The notes beneath the pieces were generated by a model. The model searched no databases. It saw nothing but the letters and a program-made list of their open reading frames with translations, and was not told the origin of the DNA. Below, piece after piece: positions 34,840-42,865 of a stretch of DNA of 64,000 bases (within the stretch, counting starts at the first letter, position 1; the number at the start of each line of letters is the position of its first letter). Made by a program: the position numbers and the translations under genes. The stretch spans positions 62,001 to 126,000 of the forward strand of contig JAGBHC010000031.1 in assembly GCA_017935625.1 (NCBI GenBank), given 5' to 3'. The stretch comes from Rikenellaceae bacterium (GTDB taxonomy: Bacteria; Bacteroidota; Bacteroidia; Bacteroidales; Rikenellaceae).

Positions 34840-36225
34840 ATGAAAAAAGTTCTTTTTACTCTCCTTCTCCTCTGCTCCTCGCTCGGCCTCGCGGCCCAGA
34901 ACGGAGCGGGCGGCATCAGCGAGCAGATGCTGGCGCGCATCCGCCGGGGCTACCAGGCGACGCCGGAGCAGAAGGCCGCCAAAAACGCACTGGCATCGAA
35001 CCCCATCGCCGCACTGGCCGTCAATGCCGACAACCTGGCCATGTGCGACACCCATTTCTCCGACCGCGTTGCCACGCGCGGCATCACCAACCAGAAGTCG
35101 TCGGGCCGCTGCTGGCTCTTTACGGGCCTGAACGTGCTGCGTGCCAAGATGATTGAGAAATATGACCTGCCGGAGTTCGAGTTCTCGCAGAACTACTGTT
35201 CGTTCTACGACCTGCTCGAAAAGTCGAACCTCTTCCTGCAGGCCGTTATCGACACCCGCGCCCTGCCGCTGGACGACCGCAAGGTGGAGTGGCTGCTCAA
35301 GAATCCCATCGGCGACGGCGGGCAGTTCACGGGCGTGTCGAACCTCATCATGAAGTACGGCGTGGTGCCCAAGGCGGCGATGCCGGAGACCTACCAGAGC
35401 GAGAACACCTCCCAGATGGCGACCATCCTCAAGCTCAAACTGCGCGAGTATGCCCTCGAGCTGCGCGGCGCGAAGCCCGCTGCGGCCGCGGAGCGCAAGA
35501 CGGAGATGCTGACCGAGATTTACCGCATCCTGGTCGAGTGCCTGGGCCTTCCGCCCGCCGAGTTCGAGTGGACGCGCTATGACAGGCAGGGCGAACCGGT
35601 CTCGACCGAGCGCTACACGCCCCGGAGCTTCTACGAGCGCTACATCGGCGAAGACCTGGAGCACAACTACGTGATGATTATGAACGACCCCACCCGCGAG
35701 TACGGCAAGGTCTACGAAATCGAGTACGACCGCCACGTCTACGACGGCGAGAACTGGCTCTATGTCAATCTGCCCGTAGAGCGCATCAAGCAGATGGCCA
35801 TCGCCTCCATCAAGGACAACACGGCCATGTACTTCTCCTGCGACGTGGGCAAGTTCCTCGACCGCACCAAGGGGACGCTCGATGTGGCCAACATCGACTA
35901 CGAGTCGCTCTTCGCCACCTCGTTCCCCATGGACAAGAAGGCCCGCATCCAGACCTTCGCCAGCGGCTCGTCGCATGCCATGACCCTCATCGCCGTCGAT
36001 TTGGACGCCGCGGGAAAACCCCGCAAGTGGATGGTCGAGAACAGCTGGGGAGCCGCTTCGGGTTATAAGGGCTGTCTGATTATGACCGACGAGTGGTTCG
36101 ACGAGTACATGTTCCGGCTGGTGGTCGAAAAGAAGTACGTGCCGGCCGACGTGCTCGGACTGCTCGACGAGTGCGAACCCGTGCTGCTCCCTGCCTGGGA
36201 CCCCATGTTCGCTCCGGAGGAGTAA
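34840..36225 (+). CDS. pepC: Aminopeptidase C (bleomycin hydrolase family, C1B) with signal peptide
   Basis: A 461-residue papain-type cysteine peptidase that removes N-terminal residues from peptides. Catalytic residues are visible: Cys in NQKSSGRCWLFTGLN, His in GSSHAMTLIAVD and Asn in WMVENSWGAASGYKG. Unlike cytoplasmic PepC, it starts with a signal peptide (MKKVLFTLLLLCSSLGLAAQ), so it should act in the periplasm, a pattern frequent in gut Bacteroidales. The gene has its own promoter and terminator. Confidence 0.95.
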   Translation: MKKVLFTLLLLCSSLGLAAQNGAGGISEQMLARIRRGYQATPEQKAAKNALASNPIAALAVNADNLAMCDTHFSDRVATRGITNQKSSGRCWLFTGLNVLRAKMIEKYDLPEFEFSQNYCSFYDLLEKSNLFLQAVIDTRALPLDDRKVEWLLKNPIGDGGQFTGVSNLIMKYGVVPKAAMPETYQSENTSQMATILKLKLREYALELRGAKPAAAAERKTEMLTEIYRILVECLGLPPAEFEWTRYDRQGEPVSTERYTPRSFYERYIGEDLEHNYVMIMNDPTREYGKVYEIEYDRHVYDGENWLYVNLPVERIKQMAIASIKDNTAMYFSCDVGKFLDRTKGTLDVANIDYESLFATSFPMDKKARIQTFASGSSHAMTLIAVDLDAAGKPRKWMVENSWGAASGYKGCLIMTDEWFDEYMFRLVVEKKYVPADVLGLLDECEPVLLPAWDPMFAPEE

Positions 36226-36255
36226 CTCCCGGAGGTGTTGCGGGAAGACCGGACG

Positions 36256-36290
36256 GAAGCCCGGCGGAATCGGTTCCGCCGGGCTTCTTG
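36256..36290 (+). terminator. Terminator of aminopeptidase C
   Basis: 14-bp stem (36256-36269 with 36274-36287) with a four-base TCGG loop and a short T-rich tail. Confidence 0.8.
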
Positions 36291-36381
36291 CGTTCGAAAA
36301 TGCGTCGCGGGTGATAGATTCTCTGCTGCCGGAGGCTCTTTATAGGCAAAAGTGAAACGAACGAAAAAACTTCGACGGATT

Positions 36382-36891
36382 ATGAACGAGCGATACGATT
36401 TGAACGGCCGGAAGGTCGATGAGCGCGCCAGCGGGCGCAGGATGAGCAGTTACGAGATGGCATACCGGTGGATTCCCGCGGTGGTGGAGGCGGTTTCGGC
36501 AGCCGGAGCGGACGATTCGGCGCTGGAGAATGTCGCCGCCTGGCGCGAATACCTCTCCTCCCGGGAGGTGGATTTCGACTGGGGCGCGATGCATGCGGAG
36601 AGCCGCGAGACGGCCGACGGCCGCCGCTGGCTGCTGTATCGGTTCCCCGAACCGCAGCGGATGACCGAACCGCGCTACGGAGCGGTCTGCCGCGACGCAC
36701 GCCGCCGCTTGCGCTACTATACTCTCGAAATGTCGGACGAGGGAGCGTGGATGATTGGCTGCATGCACCGCAACGAGCACCGCTCGCTGCGGCTCGTGCA
36801 GGGAGCGCCGACGGCCGAACGGTTCATCGAAGAGGCGGCCGCGCTGCTCCCCGGCGCGAAATCCCGCCGTGCGTGCCGGTGCGGACGATAG
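36382..36891 (+). CDS. Hypothetical protein, 169 residues
   Basis: I do not recognise this family. The ATG at 36382 (MNERYDLNGRKVDER) is preferred to a GTG ten codons upstream. The protein is arginine-rich and soluble, with no signal peptide or membrane segment. EMAYRWIPAVVEAVSAAG looks helical, and RRLRYYTLEMSDEGAWMIGCM looks like a beta-sheet pair, followed by a basic C-terminus. Codon use and GC match the host chromosome. It is the last host-like gene before the AT-rich island. Confidence 0.6.
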   Translation: MNERYDLNGRKVDERASGRRMSSYEMAYRWIPAVVEAVSAAGADDSALENVAAWREYLSSREVDFDWGAMHAESRETADGRRWLLYRFPEPQRMTEPRYGAVCRDARRRLRYYTLEMSDEGAWMIGCMHRNEHRSLRLVQGAPTAERFIEEAAALLPGAKSRRACRCGR

Positions 36892-37084
36892 AATTTTTTC
36901 CGTAATTCTGGAAAGTTTTGTTAGTGCCTTATACAAAGGACTTTGGGAGAATTACCCGATTTTGAAGTAATGACTTGGCAACTATGCCATTTGCTGCGTT
37001 CTGCCTTGATTTGCTATTCAAGTAACTCGTTTGAAAAATATTGGAGGCTATAGCACAAAATGAGAAAAAGCTAATACTTTTTTT

Positions 37085-37128
37085 GCAAAAGAGAGCCATA
37101 ACTATTTTTCTTTATGGTTCTCTTTTGC
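37085..37128. terminator. Hairpin at the end of the AT-rich operon
   Basis: 16-bp stem (37085-37100 with 37113-37128, one G-T pair) directly after the last stop codon of the minus-strand operon. T-tails on either strand are imperfect, so it may act as a terminator or 3'-end protector. Confidence 0.6.
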
Positions 37129-37135
37129 TATTTAA

Positions 37136-38170
37136 TTAAACAGCATTCATTTGTTCCATTACATCATTTGCATCTTTTTCAGCTTTGCTTATTTCTGTTT
37201 TATTGATGATATTTTGGTCTGAACTGTTGGATTTTCGCACTAATTGCACTTTACACATATTGTACAACACCCCTACAATCAGGACCATGTTTTCTATAAC
37301 AAGCCGTTCTTCCATTGATAGATTATACCAATTTATACGTTTTTCACTATATGACTCAATAATATTCCGCATCTTAGTAAGTTGTTTCAAATACAATGAG
37401 CGCATACGCAATAATGTAGCATTATATCTTTCAGCAGTTCTTTGCAAATCATAGAGATAGCTATATATATTGTTGATTTTTAGTTCGTTAGAAATTATTT
37501 GTTCCCATGCTTCATCCGCTTTACTTGAAAGTTTAGAACCTGTACAGCTAAATATGACACCTCCAACTAATAAACTTACTCCTAATGTCGCAGCGCCTAA
37601 AATCGTAGTACCTAAAGCTATTCCACCACCTCCTGCAGCAAGTGAACCGCCACCGAGAGCGGCAAGAGTTGCATTAGTCGCAGCAGCTCCACTTAAAGCA
37701 GGAATTGCAGTTCCTGTTGAAGCTGTACCAAGAGCCATGACAGCAGCCGTTGTTGCACCTGATGCAGCAAACCCACCAGCTGTACCTAAAGCAGCCCCAA
37801 CTAAACCTCCAACAAGAACACTTGCTCCGACAGATGCTTTCTTGATTTCTTCACTCTCAAATTTTGGTATTGAGACATTACCAATTTTTATATCTGCAAA
37901 CTCCGGTCGATTTTTAATTCGTTCAAACAAATCGGAGAATAGTTGAAATTCGGAAAGGACTTTCATTTCATTCTCACCCAAGATATCCATAGCTTTACAA
38001 GCATTTTTATTCATCCTTTCAAGGCGAGCATTGTTTGAATCATTCCTTTTTTGAGCCTCTTTTAACTTATCATTGGCTTGTTTCATCTTGACACCACCAC
38101 GAACTCCCAATCCAACACCTGCAATTCCTGCAACAGCAGCTGCTATTCCTAAGATTAATGGTAATGGCAT
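37136..38170 (-). CDS. Membrane-associated glycine-zipper protein, unknown function
   Basis: A 344-residue protein. It begins with a hydrophobic glycine-rich helix (LGIAAAVAGIAGVGLGVRGG), followed by a charged helical stretch (about 30-105). A long small-residue region (about 110-215, SVGASVLVGGLVGAALGTAGG and onwards) has many GxxxG/AxxxG steps, as in pore-forming or membrane-inserting proteins. The C-terminal 130 residues are helical and charged. There are no catalytic motifs. It is the last gene of the AT-rich operon, two bases after the TerB-like gene. A membrane pore-forming role is inferred only from composition. Confidence 0.7.
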   Translation of the reverse strand: MPLPLILGIAAAVAGIAGVGLGVRGGVKMKQANDKLKEAQKRNDSNNARLERMNKNACKAMDILGENEMKVLSEFQLFSDLFERIKNRPEFADIKIGNVSIPKFESEEIKKASVGASVLVGGLVGAALGTAGGFAASGATTAAVMALGTASTGTAIPALSGAAATNATLAALGGGSLAAGGGGIALGTTILGAATLGVSLLVGGVIFSCTGSKLSSKADEAWEQIISNELKINNIYSYLYDLQRTAERYNATLLRMRSLYLKQLTKMRNIIESYSEKRINWYNLSMEERLVIENMVLIVGVLYNMCKVQLVRKSNSSDQNIINKTEISKAEKDANDVMEQMNAV

Positions 38171-38172
38171 GG

Positions 38173-38536
38173 TTATTCTCCTTTCTCTACTAAATTAATT
38201 AATGACATATAAGCTGAAATGTAAGCGTCTTCTAAATTAATCGCTTGTTCTATAAATGTTCTATCAATTTCAAAAACATTCGCCAACTGTTGTACTAATA
38301 CCTTTTCTTCAGCGGCATAGTTTCCATCAGCAAACGCCAATGCCAGCAGTTCTAAAAATAATATTATCAGCATCATTTTGTTCATAAAGGTCGCAAATAG
38401 GAATCTGCATTTCACTAGCATAAGCGGACAAAATCCGCTTTTCAGATTCTTCAACAACGCCATCGGCTTTTATTACTGCCACAGCAAGTTTCACAAAATT
38501 ATCCTTTTCTGTGGGAGTGAGTAAATTTAAAAACAT
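38173..38536 (-). pseudogene. TerB-like protein interrupted by a +1 frameshift
   Basis: Two overlapping frames together encode a TerB-like helical protein. The N-terminal part reads KLAVAVIKADGVVEESEKRIL and the C-terminal part LELLALAFADGNYAAEEKVL, the paired ADG-acidic repeats typical of TerB. The break lies at an A5 run (38354-38358, T5 on the coding strand); with four T the reading is NIILELLALAFADG and the product would be about 120 residues. This is either a true mutation, a phase-variable tract, or a sequencing error in a homopolymer. A start at 38563 is also possible. It overlaps the gene before and lies two bases from the next. Confidence 0.75.
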
Positions 38537-38784
38537 AGTTCTTTGTTTTTTAGTTTGTTGCATATTTCATAGTTGAGTTTATAAAACTCATCACAGGTAT
38601 ATGTTTCTTTGAAGAATTGTTCGTAGCAATCATCTATCCGACAAAACAACGGCCTATCCTCATAGATACTGCATAGATTCCCTTTTAGGTATCTACAAAT
38701 ACCATCGCCTCTGTCTAATTCAGCATAAATTGATATACCTTGCAGATGTCTACAACATTCTCCGCATTTGTCACATTCAAACAT
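38527..38784 (-). CDS. YkgJ-type cysteine-cluster protein
   Basis: A small protein of 85 residues beginning MFECDKCGECCRHLQG, the CxxCxxCC metal-binding signature of the YkgJ/Fe-S cluster family. Further cysteines occur in CRYLKGNLCSIYEDRPLFC and in the C-terminus. It probably binds zinc or an iron-sulfur cluster. Its ATG shares one base with the upstream stop (TGATG), so it is translationally coupled to the HNH-like gene. Confidence 0.8.
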   Translation of the reverse strand: MFECDKCGECCRHLQGISIYAELDRGDGICRYLKGNLCSIYEDRPLFCRIDDCYEQFFKETYTCDEFYKLNYEICNKLKNKELCF

Positions 38785-40433
38785 CAGCAGAATTTTAATT
38801 TGCTATTAGGGTCAGCCATAAAAGAATTCATGTTATTATGGCAATCAATAGGTGAATTAATTTCTAATCGTTTGCATACAGTCCGCAAGGCGAAATTCAA
38901 TTCTTGCTCATTGTTCGCATTCTCTAAGGTGAATACTGCTTCACTATAAGACTGTGCTTCTTTTTGGAATGTAGCCAAGTCAATATCCATCAGTTTGGCG
39001 CAATATTCTTCCAACAACAGTGCTTGTGCTCGATAATATACTACGGTATCATCAATGGTCGGAATTGAATTAAGCACTTGTACTATTTGATTAACAGTAG
39101 AATTTCTATCCAAAAGATATAACAATGAACAACTCAATATGCCTGTAATAAATGTTCCGCAAAATGTTTGCACAATGTCTCCAACAACAGGTATTGCTGT
39201 AACTCCTGTTGTGGTTATCAAATCACCAACCATTGTACCTGCAACAACGCTGGCTCCTGTTGCTATAATTTTTGCAGCCGCCCTAAATCGTTCACCCAAA
39301 AGAAGAAAATCAGGATTGAACAATAGTATTTTAGTCGCTTCAACTAAAGAAGCCCACGATTGACGGATAATTCTTATCACATTCTTAGCCGTAGTAAAGA
39401 ATATATTGCAGAGCGTTGTGGTTAATGAAGCCAATATACCTCCTACTGTACCTTCTATAAACTTATGCCATAATTCTTTATACTTGAGCTTGGCATTTTC
39501 AAAACCTTTTTTTACTCCTGAGGCAATGCTGTTGAACAACGCTTTGCCATCCTCTTTACCTTGTTTTATTTCATCACGAACTGCGAACCATATTTCACTA
39601 AAAACTAAACCGAGCGCTTGACGCAATCCCATTGCCACACCCACCTTTCCTGCGGCTTTTGCTGTATCTTTAAAGAAAGCAGGACTGGTATAATAAGCTC
39701 TATTGATTTGAGTGTCATAGGCCTTGCGTGATTTTTCATATTGAGCTAACATTCTATTCTTAGTTTCCAAATCTATTTCTGGATGCTCTTTAAGATATGC
39801 CACCATATCAACCTCAGATAGAGGAGCGTCACAGCCATATTTTTGTTCCCACTTGTCATTTTTGTGCCGTGCCCAACTTCCCATTGAAGCATTAAGACTT
39901 TTATTTGTCCACGCTAAGTTTTCATCTGAATTAGCAAGGGTAACTCCACTTAACCCAGAAAGTACACGCCCACGGTCATCATGAATAGCCTTACATTCCA
40001 CAACATGGTCTAATTCTACTCTTACATCTTTTGGAACATCAGTCGCTTTGGTATATTTCAAATTCTTTCCTGTATAAGTATCTTTTAATAGTGTACCATG
40101 TTCATTATATTCTTGACGCGCTTCGCTCTTTTTTGTTGCAAACCTTGGGTCAGAATGGTATTCACCATAATTATATTCTCCCCTTTTGTTATAAGTTTCT
40201 TTATTCTGCTGATTCTTATATTTCATTTTTTCATCTTGACCAATCTGCCGCACGTTATGAATTGTATCAACATCACCTCCGTGTTGGTCGCGTACTAAGA
40301 AGTCAAGTCCAAACGATGTAATAAGGCTCTGTATTACCACACGTTCATACTGTTCAAATATGCTATTGTATACATTTGTTTCAGTATCATAGTTTCTGCC
40401 TATTTGCTTTACAAAGTTCTCAGTCATAATCAT
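38784..40433 (-). CDS. HNH-like nuclease domain fused to a hydrophobic C-terminal region
   Basis: A 549-residue protein of unknown function. The N-terminal half is hydrophilic. At 141-186 it shows LDHVVECKAIHDD followed by ANSDENLAWTNKSLN, which fits an HNH/endonuclease fold (His143, Asn172, Asn177/181); this assignment is by motif only. The C-terminal half (about 265-460) has several amphipathic or hydrophobic segments (GVAMGLRQALGLVFSEIWFA, IIATGASVVAGTMVGDLI, GTFITGILSCSLLYLLD), suggesting membrane insertion. A second ATG two codons in is possible. It leads a four-gene operon and is the likely effector if this is a defence cassette. Confidence 0.65.
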   Translation of the reverse strand: MIMTENFVKQIGRNYDTETNVYNSIFEQYERVVIQSLITSFGLDFLVRDQHGGDVDTIHNVRQIGQDEKMKYKNQQNKETYNKRGEYNYGEYHSDPRFATKKSEARQEYNEHGTLLKDTYTGKNLKYTKATDVPKDVRVELDHVVECKAIHDDRGRVLSGLSGVTLANSDENLAWTNKSLNASMGSWARHKNDKWEQKYGCDAPLSEVDMVAYLKEHPEIDLETKNRMLAQYEKSRKAYDTQINRAYYTSPAFFKDTAKAAGKVGVAMGLRQALGLVFSEIWFAVRDEIKQGKEDGKALFNSIASGVKKGFENAKLKYKELWHKFIEGTVGGILASLTTTLCNIFFTTAKNVIRIIRQSWASLVEATKILLFNPDFLLLGERFRAAAKIIATGASVVAGTMVGDLITTTGVTAIPVVGDIVQTFCGTFITGILSCSLLYLLDRNSTVNQIVQVLNSIPTIDDTVVYYRAQALLLEEYCAKLMDIDLATFQKEAQSYSEAVFTLENANNEQELNFALRTVCKRLEINSPIDCHNNMNSFMADPNSKLKFC

Positions 40434-40476
40434 TTAAATTCTTAATAAAAAGAGGAAGGCGGAACTGTATGCCACA

Positions 40477-40612
40477 CTTCTTTATGTACAGGCCCTGAGA
40501 AAACCTATGGAAACAGATGAGGGAAAACAGTCCCACGTATATGCGTAGAAACCATTACATCATCTTTTGTTTCATTTATTTGAAGGTTCTCAGGCTTCGT
40601 ACATATAAGAAG
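40477..40612 (-). promoter_or_regulatory. Long inverted repeat in the leader of the AT-rich operon
   Basis: Left arm 40477-40501 and right arm 40587-40612 pair almost fully: a 13-14-bp outer stem, a 5x5 internal loop (40490-40494 with 40594-40598), then CTGAGAA with TTCTCAG. The enclosed 85 bases can extend the stem (ACAGATGA with TCATC). It lies in the transcribed leader between the probable promoter and the HNH-like gene. It could be a regulatory RNA or a protein-binding site. Confidence 0.6.
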
Positions 40613-40666
40613 ACATAACGTCTCTTATTTTCAATATGTTATGGAAAGGTTATCTCAATCCAATTA

Positions 40667-40674
40667 CAAAAATA
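40667..40674 (-). promoter_or_regulatory. Possible -7 box of the AT-rich operon
   Basis: Minus strand TATTTTTG at 40674-40667, about 235 bases before the first start. The -33 element is weak, and AT-rich sequence makes chance matches likely. Confidence 0.4.
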
Positions 40675-41011
40675 CAAAAAACTGTGATATGGCATTCAAT
40701 CATCACGATTTTATTTGATTTACAAGTTAATATCCCGATTTTGTAGGTACATCTAATTTTTTCTAAACTCACTCATTTCCTTTCTGAACCAGCCCACGTG
40801 TGAAACCCCGTCTATCTTGAAATCGAATTCTCCGCTTTCATTCTGTTTGATGGAGCAGACGGAGTTGTCGGGTATCAAAACTTCGGTTAAATTCAGAAGA
40901 ACCGTTTGTCGAGTGCAACGGTATTATCTGGAATAATTTTCCCGTCCGCATGATAGATTCCGGAGTCATGAAGTCTCTTTACGGACAAACCTACTAAAAA
41001 CGGAGACTGTC

Positions 41012-42145
41012 ATGAAAAGCATGAATCGGATTGCCCAGGCGTTGCTGGGCGCAGCGGCCGCTTGTTGTCTGCTGCTTGTCGCGAGCGGGCGGCTCGCATG
41101 GAGGAATCTCAAAACGGGAGAACATCGCCGGCTTTGGCGCACCGTGGCCGGACTGTGCGGAGCGCTTCTGCTGTTTTGCGTCGTGTCGGCCGGTTGCGAT
41201 ATCTATCGGTGTGTGCGCGGCCGGTGGCGCTACCGCGACGAAAGTCTCGGAAAATATCTGGAGGTGCGAGCTTTCCGCGACAATACCTACCGTGTCTACG
41301 ATGTCCGCACGAAGCGTTACACCACGCCGCGGTTGCAGTGGGTGGCGTCGATGCCCGAACGCGATTCGCTGACCGTGTTCAGCCGCAACGGCCTGCGCGG
41401 ATTCCTCAATACGAACGACGGACGCATCGTCCTCCAGGCGCAGTACGACCATGCGTGGGTCTTCTCCGAGGGGCTGGCGGCAGTGGTCAGGGAGGACAAA
41501 ATCGGATTCATCGATGCCGCGGGCCGCACGGTACTGCCCTTCTCGTTCGATTTCCCCGACCGGGAGTTCGCCATCGACTACCTTTTCCGCGACGGGCTGT
41601 GCCCCATGACCGACGGCCGGGGAGGCTGCGGACTTATCGACACTGCGGGCCGCTGGGCGGTCGAACCGCTCTACGATTGCATCGGGACTCCGCATGACGG
41701 ATACCGAATCGTCGAGAAAGAGGGAAAATACGGGCTGCTGGACCGGAATCTCGATTTCGTCTATCCCCTCGAGTACGACCGCATCGGGTTCGCGCCCGAC
41801 GGCCGGGGGATGCTGCTCTGTCGCGACGGCATCCAATGGCAGGTCGGGTTCGACGGAGCGGTGGTCCGTCCGTTCGTCTACGAAAGCTCCTGCTGGCTCA
41901 GCTATCCGACCGGCATGACTACCGATGACGACGGCGAGCAGGTGATGGCGGAGGCGCTCTCGGACTATCTTTCCTTCTGGGTCGATGGCAAGGTGGGCGT
42001 GATGCGTCGGGACGACGGCCGGGTGGTGATACCGGCTTTGTACGAGGAGGTGACCATGTGTTCCGAGACGCTGTTCGAAGTGCAGCTGCCCGACGGGGGA
42101 GACTTCATCCTGCTCGGCCTCGACAACCGGCCCGTGAAACCGTAG
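41012..42145 (+). CDS. WG-repeat protein with N-terminal membrane helices
   Basis: A 377-residue protein with two hydrophobic segments at the N-terminus (about 8-26 and 45-62), then a large domain built of WG-type repeats (GLRGFLNTNDGRIVLQAQYD, KIGFIDAAGRTVLPFSFD, GCGLIDTAGRWAVEPLYD, KYGLLDRNLDFVYPLEYD, KVGVMRRDDGRVVIPALYE). Such repeats form beta-propeller-like binding surfaces; the partner is unknown. GC content is host-like, so it is outside the AT-rich island. A relic of a paralogue lies at 42622-42705. Confidence 0.85.
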   Translation: MKSMNRIAQALLGAAAACCLLLVASGRLAWRNLKTGEHRRLWRTVAGLCGALLLFCVVSAGCDIYRCVRGRWRYRDESLGKYLEVRAFRDNTYRVYDVRTKRYTTPRLQWVASMPERDSLTVFSRNGLRGFLNTNDGRIVLQAQYDHAWVFSEGLAAVVREDKIGFIDAAGRTVLPFSFDFPDREFAIDYLFRDGLCPMTDGRGGCGLIDTAGRWAVEPLYDCIGTPHDGYRIVEKEGKYGLLDRNLDFVYPLEYDRIGFAPDGRGMLLCRDGIQWQVGFDGAVVRPFVYESSCWLSYPTGMTTDDDGEQVMAEALSDYLSFWVDGKVGVMRRDDGRVVIPALYEEVTMCSETLFEVQLPDGGDFILLGLDNRPVKP

Positions 42146-42232
42146 CGGTCCGCCGCAAAGGTTGTGGCTGTCGCAAAGGCTGTCGCGAGGCCGTCGGGCG
42201 TGGCGGAAGCCCGACCCCCGGCCGAACGCAAG

Positions 42233-42271
42233 AACCCCTCCGGGGCCGATTTTCGGGAGCCCGGAGGGGTT
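42233..42271 (+). terminator. Terminator of the WG-repeat gene
   Basis: AACCCCTCCGG (42233-42243) pairs with CCGGAGGGGTT (42261-42271) and is followed by a short T run. Confidence 0.75.
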
Positions 42272-42348
42272 TGCCGGTCCGGTCGCAGCCGGAATTGCGG
42301 AGGGTGTGTTCGCCGGCGGACGACGAAGTGTGAAAAAAATCGTTTGAC

Positions 42349-42380
42349 TTTGGATTTTTACAAAATTATATTTAATTTTG
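42349..42380 (+). promoter_or_regulatory. Promoter of the candidate small RNA
   Basis: TTTG (42349-42352), exactly 20 bases, TAATTTTG (42373-42380): both boxes match the Bacteroidetes consensus, yet no open frame follows. Confidence 0.8.
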
Positions 42381-42385
42381 GTGTA

Positions 42386-42541
42386 GCGAAATGAAAAGGG
42401 CACGCTGTTTATCTAATCCATAAAGCCAAATTTTCCAATCAAACAGATAAGCAGCTGGGGCTGTGCTGTATGCGCGGTTCTCGGCTGACTGTTTGATACA
42501 TTGGCTTTGTAGGATTGGTAAGCCGGGTTCCGCGTTTTTTT
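42386..42541 (+). ncRNA. Candidate structured small RNA (6S-like architecture)
   Basis: About 155 bases between a full promoter and a T7 run, with no coding frame. It folds as one long rod. CTAATCC (42413-42419) pairs with GGATTGG (42512-42518), and AAGCCAA (42423-42429) pairs with TTGGCTT (42501-42507). ATCAAACAG (42438-42446) pairs with CTGTTTGAT (42489-42497), and a bulge of 8 against 3 bases separates the last two stems. A GC-rich apical part follows. A rod with a central bubble and upstream promoter is the architecture of 6S RNA, which is known in Bacteroidales, but I cannot confirm the family by eye. Confidence 0.55.
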
Positions 42542-42559
42542 ATCCGATTCCGAATCGGG

Positions 42560-42860
42560 AAAAGAAGTATTCAGGTCGTACTGCCGGAAGAGTTTTCCGG
42601 TAGATGGAATTGCTACACGGTTTAGGAAAGATAATCCGAAAGCATCTCCACCATCACCTGCTCGCCGTGGTCATCGGCAGTTATGCCGGTCGGATAGTTG
42701 AGTCGGATAGTTGTGCCTAAGGCTGAAGGTTCCGGACCGGGAGAGAAGCCGGCGGCGGATGTTTCCGGTTGAGGATATTCGAGTGAGGGCGGTACGACGG
42801 CCGGAAGAACGAGAAAAAGAAACGAACAGGAGCGCCAGTCTTGCGACCGGCGCTCCTGTT
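42560..42860. other. Spacer with WG-repeat relic and old tRNA terminator
   Basis: Between the small RNA and the mobile element. It holds a minus-strand relic of a WG-repeat gene (42622-42705) and a perfect hairpin at 42826-42859. No intact gene. Confidence 0.6.
42622..42705 (-). pseudogene. Relic of a WG-repeat gene, C-terminal fragment
   Basis: Minus-strand translation gives YPTGITADDHGEQVMVEMLS then DYLS and a stop. It matches YPTGMTTDDDGEQVMAEALSDYLS of the WG-repeat protein at 41012-42145 in about 19 of 24 positions. No Met start or further WG repeats remain. It is in opposite orientation to the intact gene, about 500 bases away. Confidence 0.65.
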
Positions 42861-42862
42861 TT
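42826..42862 (-). terminator. Displaced terminator of tRNA-Met
   Basis: Near-perfect stem (42826-42840 with 42845-42859). Read on the minus strand it is followed by a T-rich tract (TTCGTTTCTTTTTC). It sits just outside the left attachment repeat, where the end of the tRNA-Met transcript would have been before the element inserted. Confidence 0.65.
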
Positions 42863-42865
42863 GCT

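Larger units (their letters stand above)
36900..40765. other. AT-rich genomic island (candidate defence/conflict cassette)
   Basis: Base composition falls abruptly near 36,900 and recovers near 40,765. All genes inside lie on the minus strand in one operon with coupled or overlapping ends. The sequence CCCGATTTTG occurs at both borders (36955-36964 and 40734-40743). No integrase or transposase is inside. These features indicate horizontal acquisition as a unit. Confidence 0.7.
40434..41011. other. Long leader and island border
   Basis: Contains a large inverted repeat, a probable minus-strand promoter, and the AT-to-GC transition near 40,765. From 40,770 to 41,011 the sequence is host-like; no gene is seen there. 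Confidence 0.55.

Noticed and set aside
40994-42403. Minus-strand frame opposite the WG-repeat gene
   Set aside because: The plus strand has a good start, membrane segments and WG repeats; the antisense frame shows none.
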